In this document: positions 17,304-24,185 of the stretch, in pieces | Layout: every line of letters begins with the position of its first letter | Numbering within the stretch: the first letter of the stretch is position 1 | From: Actinomycetota bacterium | Lineage (GTDB): Bacteria; Actinomycetota; Geothermincolia; Fen-727; Anoxymicrobiaceae | Direction of reading: 5' to 3' | NCBI GenBank assembly: GCA_018896525.1 | Contig: JAHIMR010000096.1 | Coordinates: 1 to 55,461, forward strand | Length of the DNA stretch: 55,461 bases | Program-made: the position numbers and the translations under genes | The notes under the pieces: model-generated | The model's input: the letters and a program-made list of their open reading frames with translations, nothing else | Told to the model about the DNA's origin: nothing | Databases searched by the model: none

Positions 17304-18319
17304 GAAGGAAACGCGGGCAGGTGGGTGGGAGCGGGACGTCCCGGGTAATCCCGGGCGGGACGCCGGCGGTGATCGCATCGGCGATACTGATAATGGCGTT
17401 GATGTTTACGGGCTGCGGTGAGAAGGAGCCCGCCACCAACGCCGTGAAGGTGGGGTACCTGCGTAGCGACCTGCACCAGCTTGCCTACTACGTCGCCGGG
17501 GAGAAGGGGTTTTTCACCGAGGAAGGGTTGGACGTGAAGGAAGGCGGGGTGTTCAACGCGGGCCCGGAGGAGATGAGCGCTTTCTCCGCGGGAGAGCTTG
17601 ACATGGGGTACGTGGGAACCGCGCCGGCTGTGACGTTCGCCGCGCAGGAAATGGTGGATATTCTGATAGTCGCTCAGATCAACGCGGGAGGGTCCAGCAT
17701 CATTGTGCGAAGCGGCCTCGAGGCCGGAGACGTGTCGGCGCTGAAGGGCCGCACCGTCGCGGTCCCGGGGCACTCCACGGTCCAGGATTTCCTGTTTCGT
17801 CTGGCATTGACGGAGGCGGTGCTGGGGGAGGACGAGGTAAACATCATAACCCTGAAGCCGCCGGAGATGATAGGCGCGCTGGCCAGCGGGCAGATAGACG
17901 CGTTCGTGGCCTGGGAGCCGTACCCGCAGATGGCGGTGGCGCAGAACGTGGGATGGGTGCTGGAAAACTCGAGCGAGATATGGCCCCATCACCCGTGCTG
18001 TGTCCTGGTAGTGGACCGCGGTTTCGCGGAGCGAAACCCGGACACGGTGCGGCGCTTCGTGGCGGCCCACGTAAAGGCGACCGAGTACATCAACGAAAAT
18101 CCCCTGGAATCGGCCGACATGGGGCACCTGTTCACCGGCCAGGACAGCGAGGCGGTGGAGGCCGCCATGAAGAACATCGAGTTCGTGCATGAACTCAACG
18201 TGAAGGGGCTCCAGCGATACGTTGAGTTCCTGATGGAGATCGGGGTGGTAAAGGTCGAGAGCGCCAAATCGTTTTGCGATACCCTTATTGATCAGCAGTT
18301 TCTACCCCGGGAGAATTAG
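17300..18319 (+). CDS. ABC transporter substrate-binding lipoprotein (NrtA/SsuA/TauA type)
   Basis: A 339-residue lipoprotein. The GTG start overlaps the hdrA stop. A basic N-terminus and hydrophobic stretch lead to the lipobox MFTGC, after which the mature protein would be membrane-anchored. The fold markers VGYLRSDLHQLAYYVAGEKGFFTEEGLDV, SAGELDMGYVGTAPAV, LKGRTVAVPGHSTVQDFL and LASGQIDAFVAWEPYP are typical of the nitrate/sulfonate/taurine/bicarbonate-binding family. The ligand cannot be read from sequence. Its place between hdrA and an HdrD-like gene implies that it imports a substrate used by this redox pathway. Confidence 0.9.
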   Translation: MRRKRGQVGGSGTSRVIPGGTPAVIASAILIMALMFTGCGEKEPATNAVKVGYLRSDLHQLAYYVAGEKGFFTEEGLDVKEGGVFNAGPEEMSAFSAGELDMGYVGTAPAVTFAAQEMVDILIVAQINAGGSSIIVRSGLEAGDVSALKGRTVAVPGHSTVQDFLFRLALTEAVLGEDEVNIITLKPPEMIGALASGQIDAFVAWEPYPQMAVAQNVGWVLENSSEIWPHHPCCVLVVDRGFAERNPDTVRRFVAAHVKATEYINENPLESADMGHLFTGQDSEAVEAAMKNIEFVHELNVKGLQRYVEFLMEIGVVKVESAKSFCDTLIDQQFLPREN

Positions 18320-18481
18320 GTGCCCCGCTCCACAGATACGCTGGCATTCGAGCGCCGCTGCATCCACTCCGGCTGCGTTCCGCTCCCTCGGCGTACTACA
18401 GGAGTACGCATCGGTCACGCGCCTTGCCGGAGCGGCGCTTCGACGCTCTCGGTGCTTAACCGTATCTATGAAACGAGGCAC
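18320..18481. repeat. 162-bp MITE-like palindromic element, copy 1
   Basis: Related along its whole length to 50809-50970. The ends are imperfect inverted repeats: GTGCCCCGCTCCACAGATAC at the left pairs with CGTATCTATGAAACGAGGCAC at the right, with four transitions. Inner hairpins such as GCGTACT-ACAGG-AGTACGC make nearly the whole element foldable. It ends 5 bp before the permease ATG, so the GAGG at its right end may serve as the ribosome binding site. Confidence 0.8.
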
Positions 18482-18486
18482 CAGTA

Positions 18487-19236
18487 ATGAGGAAATGGAA
18501 GTGCTGCTCCTTCATCCTTGCCCTTGGACTGTGGCAACTGCTGGCGATGGCGGGTGCGCTTGGCAGAACTCCGTCGCCTGTCGATGTGGTGAAGGGGCTA
18601 TACGACCTTATCGTTACCGGGCTACCGCCTGGGTATTACCTGCAGTGGCACCTGCTGGCCAGCCTGGAGCGGGTCTTGATCGGGTTCGCCTTAGCGGTGG
18701 TGCTGGCGGTGCCGCTGGGGATCCTCATGGGGTCGTCGACTGTCTTCGACGCGGTCCTGGACCCACTGGTGGAGGTCGTGAGGCCGATCCCTCCACTGGC
18801 CTGGTTGCCGCTCGCCGTGATCTGGTTCGGGATAGGGTTGTTCTCCGCCGCCTTCATGATCTTCCTGGGAGCGTTTTTTCCGATCCTGCTGAACACGATA
18901 ACGGGAGTAAAGTCGGTGGACCCGTGCCTTGTGGAAGCGGCCCGCACGCTTGGCGCGCGACGCCAGACGATAATACTTCGCGTGCTCACTCCCGGTGCCA
19001 TGCCGTCTATCGTGACCGGGCTTCGCATAGGGATAGGCATCGGATGGATGACGCTGGTGGCGGCGGAGATGACCGGCGTGAGGAGCGGGTACGGGCTCGG
19101 CTACATGATCCTCACCGCCCGTGACGTCGCGCGTTACGACCTCGTGGTGGCGGGAATGGTCGTGATAGGAACGGTCGGCTTCCTCATGGACCGCATGGTG
19201 AAGTACGCGGAAAAGAGGCTGCTGAGATGGATGTAG
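18487..19236 (+). CDS. ABC transporter permease (SsuC/TauC type)
   Basis: A 249-residue membrane permease with about six hydrophobic segments. The EAA loop that docks the ATPase is clear (LVEAARTLGARRQTIILRVLTPGAMPSI), and PIPPLAWLPLAVIWFGIG is the usual signature of taurine/nitrate/sulfonate permeases. It forms the importer with the lipoprotein at 17300 and the ATPase at 19227, whose start it overlaps by 10 bp. A 162-bp repeat separates it from the binding-protein gene and supplies almost all of its leader, so its translation signal may be weak or changed. Confidence 0.92.
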   Translation: MRKWKCCSFILALGLWQLLAMAGALGRTPSPVDVVKGLYDLIVTGLPPGYYLQWHLLASLERVLIGFALAVVLAVPLGILMGSSTVFDAVLDPLVEVVRPIPPLAWLPLAVIWFGIGLFSAAFMIFLGAFFPILLNTITGVKSVDPCLVEAARTLGARRQTIILRVLTPGAMPSIVTGLRIGIGIGWMTLVAAEMTGVRSGYGLGYMILTARDVARYDLVVAGMVVIGTVGFLMDRMVKYAEKRLLRWM

Positions 19237-20006
19237 AAAACGGCGGGCCTGTGGTGGAACTACGCTCGCTTTACAAGAGTTTTACCGAGAAGAAGACAGG
19301 CCGTGAACTGCAGGTGCTGGACCACCTGGACCTGGAGGTCCGCCGGGGCCGCTTCACATGCGTGGTGGGGCCGTCCGGGTGTGGCAAGACCACCCTTCTG
19401 CGGCTGATAGGCGGGCTGGAGGCGCCCTCATCCGGGGAGGTGTTGTTCGAGGGAAGCAAGGTGAGGGGCCCCGGACCGGAGCGGGGGATGGTCTTCCAGG
19501 AGTACGCCCTGTTCCCGTGGCGGACGGTACTGAGGAACGTCACGTTCGGGCTTTCGCTCAAGGGCATCCCTCACCGGGAGGCCGGGGCACGGGCCGACGA
19601 GTACCTGGAAACGGTAGGACTCACCGGGTACGAAGACCTCTACCCCCGGGAGCTGTCGGGGGGGATGAAGCAGAGGGTGGCGATCGCGCGTACGCTGGCC
19701 GTCCAGCCGAGGATACTGCTCATGGACGAACCGTTCGCGTCGCTTGACGCGCAGACCCGGAACGGGATGCAGGAGTTTCTGGTCCAACTATGGCGGCGCA
19801 CCGGCACATCGATAATCTTCGTGACCCACTCGGTGGACGAAGCGGTCTTTATGGGACAGAAAATAGTCGGCCTCTCCAAACGACCCGCGCGGATGATAAA
19901 GACGTTCGAGAACGACCTGCCTTACCCCCGGAACCGAACCGCGGCGGAGTTCACGGGGCTCAGGGCGCGTATTCTCGAGTATCTCGCGGTGGAGATGTTA
20001 AGGTGA
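19227..20006 (+). CDS. ABC transporter ATPase (SsuB/TauB type)
   Basis: A 259-residue nucleotide-binding subunit. Walker A is GPSGCGKTT, the Q-loop is VFQEYALFPW, the signature is ELSGGMKQR, Walker B is ILLMDEPFASLD, and the H-loop is FVTHSVDEA. The sequence is that of the NrtD/SsuB/TauB group. All catalytic residues are intact. It powers the importer whose other subunits lie directly upstream. It ends 34 bp before the HdrD-like gene. Confidence 0.94.
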   Translation: MDVENGGPVVELRSLYKSFTEKKTGRELQVLDHLDLEVRRGRFTCVVGPSGCGKTTLLRLIGGLEAPSSGEVLFEGSKVRGPGPERGMVFQEYALFPWRTVLRNVTFGLSLKGIPHREAGARADEYLETVGLTGYEDLYPRELSGGMKQRVAIARTLAVQPRILLMDEPFASLDAQTRNGMQEFLVQLWRRTGTSIIFVTHSVDEAVFMGQKIVGLSKRPARMIKTFENDLPYPRNRTAAEFTGLRARILEYLAVEMLR

Positions 20007-20040
20007 TTTGCGGGAGTGCGCGCGACAGGGGGAAGCAGTG

Positions 20041-21231
20041 ATGTCCGAAAAAGAGAAAAACGTCATAACCGGGTTTACCGGGGAGTTCTTCGACGAGTTA
20101 ATCGGGGACACCGAGATAGGGGAAAAAGTGCGCTCGTGCATCCAGTGCGGCACCTGCACCGCTTCCTGCCCGGTGGCGTTCAAGTCAGAGTTAAGCCCAC
20201 GGGAGATACTGCGCATGGTGCTCATCGGGGAGTCGGGAGAGATACTGCGGCCCGAGGTTCTTTACTACTGCTCGGCGTGCTACTCCTGTGCGGTGAGGTG
20301 CCCCATGGGGATACGGTTGACCGAACTGGTCAACCTGCTGCGCGACATCATGGTGGAACGTGGGGAAGGCCCGCTGCCACCCCAGACGGAGATGGTGAAG
20401 AGCGTTGACAACTACGACAACCCGTGGCTTCTCCCCAGGGCACAAAGGGACCGTTGGGCAAGAAAGCTCGATACCCGTCCCAAGGTGCTCCCCCGAAAAA
20501 AGGCGAAGATGCTCTACTACCCCGGGTGTACCGCCGCCTACCTGCCCAACATGCAGAGGGTGGCGCTTGCCACTGCCGAGGTGCTTGAGCGTGCCGGCGT
20601 CGATTTCGGGATAATGGGGCGCGAGGAGGTCTGCTGCGGCAGCACCGCGATGCGGGTGGGGGTCCGTAAGACGTTCATCGCGCAGGTGGAGAAGAACACC
20701 GCCAGGATAAACGCGCTGGGCGTTGACAGCGTGGTTACAGCGTGCGCCGGTTGTTTCGGGATAATGAAGCACGAGTACCCCCGGGTAGCCGAGCTACAAC
20801 CGGAGGTACTGCATATATCGGAGGTCATCGCCCGCCTGGTGGAGGAGGGAGAGCTCGAGCCCGGCCCGATCACACCCAGGGTGGTCACCTACCATGATCC
20901 CTGTCACCTGGCCCGTCACGGCGGGGTCGTGTCCGAGCCCAGAAAGGTGATCGAGGCCATACCCGGGTTAGAGCTTGTGGAGATGGCCAGGACCGGCCTG
21001 AACTCGCGGTGCTGTGGCGGCGGGGGAGGACTGAGGACCGGGCACGCCGGGATGGCGGTGGGCATCGCCTCTCTGAGGCAGCGTGAGGCGGAGGAGACGG
21101 GCGCCGAACTGCTGGTCACCTGCTGCCCGTTCTGCGAGCAGAACCTCTCCGACGCGGGAGAGCAGGACGGTGGTCTCCCGGTGATAGACCTGGTGGAACT
21201 GGTGCTGGAGTCGATGAACGCCTCTGTGTAA
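20041..21231 (+). CDS. HdrD-like protein (ferredoxin plus two CCG domains)
   Basis: A 396-residue fusion of HdrC- and HdrB-like parts. Two 4Fe-4S motifs (CIQCGTCTASCP and CSACYSCAVRCPMG) are followed by two CCG domains. The first has PGCTAAYLP, EEVCCGS and ACAGC; the second has HDPCHLARHG, SRCCGGGGG and TCCPFC. CCG domains hold the non-cubane [4Fe-4S] clusters that reduce disulfides in Hdr, or act as thiol/electron sites in GlpC and LutA relatives. The ATG at 20041 has GGGGGAAGCAG upstream. Being in the same unit as HdrA, it probably forms the heterodisulfide reductase-like complex with it. Its natural oxidant is unknown. Confidence 0.9.
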   Translation: MSEKEKNVITGFTGEFFDELIGDTEIGEKVRSCIQCGTCTASCPVAFKSELSPREILRMVLIGESGEILRPEVLYYCSACYSCAVRCPMGIRLTELVNLLRDIMVERGEGPLPPQTEMVKSVDNYDNPWLLPRAQRDRWARKLDTRPKVLPRKKAKMLYYPGCTAAYLPNMQRVALATAEVLERAGVDFGIMGREEVCCGSTAMRVGVRKTFIAQVEKNTARINALGVDSVVTACAGCFGIMKHEYPRVAELQPEVLHISEVIARLVEEGELEPGPITPRVVTYHDPCHLARHGGVVSEPRKVIEAIPGLELVEMARTGLNSRCCGGGGGLRTGHAGMAVGIASLRQREAEETGAELLVTCCPFCEQNLSDAGEQDGGLPVIDLVELVLESMNASV

Positions 21232-21251
21232 CCACCGATTGACTTGCGTTT

Positions 21252-21283
21252 TGCACGTCTGGTGCCTGGCACCATTGTTGCAT
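21252..21283. repeat. ATGGTGCC/GGCACCAT palindrome, degenerate copy
   Basis: The core CTGGTGCC-T-GGCACCAT is intact but the outer arms pair poorly (TGCA...TGCA). It is followed by TTTTGTGG and a TTTTGTTAAT tract, as in other copies. A further fragment (GATGCCTGGCACCGG) lies near 21418. These, with the copies at 21364, 21459 and 21531, fill almost the whole 469-bp gap between the HdrD-like gene and the lipoprotein gene. Confidence 0.6.
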
Positions 21284-21363
21284 TTTGTGGGTTTTGTTAA
21301 TATGTGAGGGCTTTTGTCTATCTGTGATAGAGTCGGCTCACACCAGGGTTATGCATAATGTCT

Positions 21364-21390
21364 CCCTTGTAGCGCCGGCATCATGCCGGC
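21364..21390 (+). repeat. GC-rich hairpin repeat, copy 2
   Basis: CCCTTGTAGCGCCGGCATC then ATGCCGGC, with GGTTATGCATAATG just upstream. It is the same family as at 5661 (reverse orientation), 26333 and 48285. Confidence 0.7.
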
Positions 21391-21458
21391 ATCAGTACCG
21401 CCTTTTACATGTCTGATGCCTGGCACCGGTGCCCCTGACTGTTGTATAAAGGGCATTT

Positions 21459-21489
21459 TGACCCAATAGTGCCTGGCACCATTGGGTCA
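21459..21489. repeat. ATGGTGCC/GGCACCAT palindrome, copy 3
   Basis: Fifteen-nt arms around one central base: TGACCCAATAGTGCC and GGCACCATTGGGTCA, with one G-T wobble in the core. The outer arms (TGACCC/GGGTCA) differ from those at 5715 (AATGAC/GTCATT) and 26380 (AAAACGC/GCGTTTT) but still pair. TTTTGTGG and an AT-rich stretch follow. Confidence 0.8.
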
Positions 21490-21530
21490 TTTTGTGGTTT
21501 TTGTTTATTATTGAGGGAGGGGTCCCGCCC

Positions 21531-21697
21531 CTGGGCTGTTGCATAGCAGACAACGCTTGGGTAGGTGTTGCAACGGCAACAGCCCGGGGATTGCGGGCCT
21601 TGTCTGACCACCGCTTGTGTAACGTGAGGTGCCAGGCCTTCTTGCCATTACGAATACTGTCGGCCACCGCTTAAAGGCACTGGCACCACCTGGTGGC
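21531..21697 (-). repeat. Gene-end element of about 170 bp, copy 1
   Basis: Read on the minus strand, this region matches 38391-38566 over its whole length with several substitutions and small gaps. Shared landmarks are CCACCAGGTG, GCGGTGGCCGACA, GGCAAGAAGGCCTG, GTGGTCAGACAAGG and AATCCCCGGG. It begins right after the stop codon of the lipoprotein gene and points away from it, just as the other copy does with galT. Confidence 0.75.
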
Positions 21698-21700
21698 GGT

Positions 21701-22486
21701 TTAGAAAGAGAGTGGGTCGCTGAACGGCAACTCCGGCATCTCCATGTCATCGGGAAGGTCCTGGGCGTTCTTCGCGTCCGCCGGCAGTTTGACCTTGAAC
21801 TCCTTGTCAAAATCGGAGAACTTGACGGTCGCGTCTATGGAGAAAGAGCCAAGGCCCTCGATGTCAGCGTCCATCAACGTCTTCATCACCTCGAGGTAGT
21901 AGGTAGACTTCGCGATCTGTAGCTCTCCGCCGATCTTGGTGTTCTCCACGAATGACTTCACCATCTCGTCGAACTCCGGCCCCATGGTGTCTAACCCCTC
22001 GGTACCTTTCGTCATCGCATCCTTGAGGAACTCGTCGCTCAAGTCGAACGAAAGCGTCCAGCCATCGCCGCTCTCCGAAGTGACTTTCATCTCGTCCGAC
22101 ACCTCCTTGAGTTGCTCGAACTGCCCCAGGCCCATGGCAGCTTCCTGATCAACGGGCGACTTGTACCAATCACCGGCTATCACTATGTACTGGTACCCGT
22201 CCACGAAATAGATATTGTCCTCTGTCTCCGTGGCGTCCGTGACCAGCATCATGTTGTAAGCGTCCGGGTTTTCATCACTTCGAACCATCACGGCCTCGTA
22301 ACTGTCTTCCTGCTTCTGGCCGCTCTCTTCGCTGATGACATCGACGTTCATCTTGAGACTCTTGACCTGTTCCATCGTCTGCATGCTCTTGTCCAGTATC
22401 GAGCTGCCGGTTTCTCCACCGCATCCGGCAAGCGCCAGGATAACCAGGAGCAGAAGTACGGGGATCGGTGCGGTAAACTTCCTCAC
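21701..22486 (-). CDS. LppX/LprG-like (DUF6612-type) lipoprotein
   Basis: A 261-residue exported lipoprotein. GTG start with AGAGGAGGTTACC upstream; a signal sequence ends in the lipobox LALAGC with the lipidated Cys at 22. The mature part alternates short polar strands (SLKMNVDVISEESGQKQED, MVRSDENPDAYNMMLVT, YFVDGYQYIVIAGDWYKS) in the manner of LppX/LprAFG/DUF6612 lipoproteins. Those have a hydrophobic cavity and handle lipids or act as sensors. The function here is unknown. It is a single-gene unit on the minus strand, flanked downstream by the repeat cluster. Confidence 0.8.
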   Translation of the reverse strand: MRKFTAPIPVLLLLVILALAGCGGETGSSILDKSMQTMEQVKSLKMNVDVISEESGQKQEDSYEAVMVRSDENPDAYNMMLVTDATETEDNIYFVDGYQYIVIAGDWYKSPVDQEAAMGLGQFEQLKEVSDEMKVTSESGDGWTLSFDLSDEFLKDAMTKGTEGLDTMGPEFDEMVKSFVENTKIGGELQIAKSTYYLEVMKTLMDADIEGLGSFSIDATVKFSDFDKEFKVKLPADAKNAQDLPDDMEMPELPFSDPLSF

Positions 22487-22673
22487 GGTAACCTCCTCTG
22501 GTTCGGTGCTTTCATTCCGACAGAAAGCGTATCAGATGATCATATCCCGAGTCTCCCCAGCGTCTTCTCCGTCGGCCGCCCCCGACACATGGACATGTTA
22601 CTTCATGTTATCATCTACTGGTATTTAACAGCCGGGGTTGCAGGAGGTGAGTAAGACATTCCCGCTTGATTTC

Positions 22674-23222
22674 ATGCTGAGCCTGGGCCTGGGGATGATG
22701 TTCTCAATGGCGCAGGACGAGAAGGAAAAAGAAAAGGCCTCGGTGTTTAGGACCACTTACTTCAAGGTGGGGCTGGCATACCACTTCGTGGTCGCGTTCG
22801 GGGTGGCGTTTGCCTGTTACATGCTGTATCCGGACTGGATGCTCATGTACTACGCCGACAGCAGGAAGGTCCCCCGGCCGATAATCGCCTATATCTTCTC
22901 CGGGTACTTCGCGATGTATACCCTGGGTTTCCTGGTGGTGCCCCCGCTTCGGGAGAAACGGAGGGAGCGGCCGCGCAGGTTGTTCATCTACCTGATGGTG
23001 CTCATCTTCGCTTTCATCTGGTTTTCGTTTCACCGCCTCTGGCACGTGGGGAGTTACCGTGGGTACTACCTGGGAGATACGCGCCCTATAACCCGTACCT
23101 CGCTGTTCCCGGTCCTGGGCGTAAGTATGCCGATGGCGGTAGGCGCGCTTATCGCCGTTCTCCACATGCTGCGCGGGCGTTTTCCCGAAACGGCGGTGGG
23201 ACCGGGTGATCGTGGAGAATGA
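22674..23222 (+). CDS. Small multi-pass membrane protein, unknown
   Basis: A membrane protein of 182-194 residues with four to five hydrophobic segments (YHFVVAFGVAFACYMLYP, IIAYIFSGYFAMYTLGFLVVPPL, LFIYLMVLIFAFIWFSF, LGVSMPMAVGALIAVLHML). No family is recognised. The start is uncertain. A strong AGGAGGTGA lies at 22642-22650, but no start codon follows at the usual distance; the first ATG is at 22674, while in-frame TTG (22638) and GTG (22647) codons overlap the site. Its 3' end overlaps the epimerase remnant in another frame. Confidence 0.65.
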   Translation: MLSLGLGMMFSMAQDEKEKEKASVFRTTYFKVGLAYHFVVAFGVAFACYMLYPDWMLMYYADSRKVPRPIIAYIFSGYFAMYTLGFLVVPPLREKRRERPRRLFIYLMVLIFAFIWFSFHRLWHVGSYRGYYLGDTRPITRTSLFPVLGVSMPMAVGALIAVLHMLRGRFPETAVGPGDRGE

Positions 23223-23400
23223 GTTGATCGGACTGCTATAGCCGAAGATAGACAGGGATTTTCTGGACTTCCTCTACGGAGAGCACCTGTACGCAAACGA
23301 GCGAATCAAGTCACTGGGCTGGGAGCCGCGATATCCCACCTTTGCCGACGGCTGGCCGCCGACCGTGAAGTGGTACGGGGAGAAACGGTATATCCCATGA
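23212..23400 (+). pseudogene. Remnant of an NAD-dependent sugar epimerase/dehydratase C-terminus
   Basis: Frame 23212-23400 reads VENELIGLL, a TAG stop at 23239, then PKIDRDFLDFLYGEHLYANE, a GWEPRYPTFADGWPPTVKWY segment and a TGA stop. The GWEPRYPTFADGWPPTVKWY part looks like the end of an extended SDR epimerase (LGWxP...EGL..T..WY). There is no start codon or upstream domain. The in-frame TAG and the overlap with the preceding gene suggest a decayed fragment. Confidence 0.55.
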
Positions 23401-23493
23401 CAAGATAGGATGCTATCGTCTGGAAGCGGTGCTTGCCGATTGAGCGGCGGACCCGGCTGAAGAACCGGTGACAATCAGAAGAGAGGAGAAGGG

Positions 23494-24120
23494 ATGAAGG
23501 TTCTCATTATCAACGGGCATCCCAAGAAGAAAGGCGCGCTGGATACGCTGGTGGGCGAGGTCGGCACCGGGGCGGTCGAAGGAGGCGCCGAGGTGGAGCA
23601 GATACGGCTTGCCGATCAGGATATCGGCTACTGCAGGTTCTGCCTGAACTGCCACGGCGACCTGGAGTCCACCATCGGCCCCTGCGTGCAGGACGACGAT
23701 ATGGGGATCATACTGGAGAAGGCAAGAGAATCGGACGGTTTGGTTCTGGCCAGCCCGATGAGCAGCGGGCACGCCAACGCTTACATGAAGACTTTCATCG
23801 AGAGGTGCACCTGGACCCTGGGGCGCCCCACCGGGAGAGCCCTGTGGATCAAGGGGTGCCCGGAGCCCCGGATAACGGATAAGCAGAGGTACGCGGTGAC
23901 AGTGACCACCACCGGCGCGGTGCCCGCATGGTCGAAGGTGCTCTGCAACGGCTCCACCAGGGAGATGGTCGAGCTTGCAAAGTATCAGCTTAACGCGAAG
24001 GTCGTGGGGAAAATCTACGTAGGCCCTCTCTACAAACGCGGACTTGACGAGGACGACATAAAGAACGCGTTCAAGATGGGCTTCAACCTTGCCGCGCGCA
24101 TAAGGGGCGACGGGCGTTAG
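23494..24120 (+). CDS. NADPH-dependent FMN reductase / iron-sulfur flavoprotein-like
   Basis: A 208-residue flavodoxin-fold protein. The N-terminal INGHPKKKGALDTLV loop binds FMN phosphate. A cysteine set (YCRFCLNCHGDLESTIGPC) follows at residues 47-65, in the position where NADPH-FMN reductase and Isf-type proteins carry a Cys motif. LASPMSSGHANAYMKTFIERC is the second FMN-contacting region. It may shuttle electrons between a reductant and an unknown acceptor. The ATG at 23494 is well supported by AGAGGAGAAGGG. It lies 65 bp before the acyl-CoA synthetase gene on the same strand. Confidence 0.82.
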   Translation: MKVLIINGHPKKKGALDTLVGEVGTGAVEGGAEVEQIRLADQDIGYCRFCLNCHGDLESTIGPCVQDDDMGIILEKARESDGLVLASPMSSGHANAYMKTFIERCTWTLGRPTGRALWIKGCPEPRITDKQRYAVTVTTTGAVPAWSKVLCNGSTREMVELAKYQLNAKVVGKIYVGPLYKRGLDEDDIKNAFKMGFNLAARIRGDGR

Positions 24121-24185
24121 AGCAGGACCGGGTCGACGCATGATGTTACGTAGGGGTCCAGGTAACAACTCGCCGGGAGATGCTT

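Noticed and set aside
16685-18190. 501-codon open frame opposite hdrA and the lipoprotein gene
   Set aside because: It spans two well-supported genes on the other strand, and its translation has no motif.
12307-21231. A benzoyl-CoA reductase (Bam) gene set, because AOR-like, ferredoxin, HdrA-like and HdrD-like proteins occur together
   Set aside because: The AOR-like protein is far too short and lacks tungstopterin motifs, and no other aromatic-degradation gene is present; the resemblance is in parts list only.
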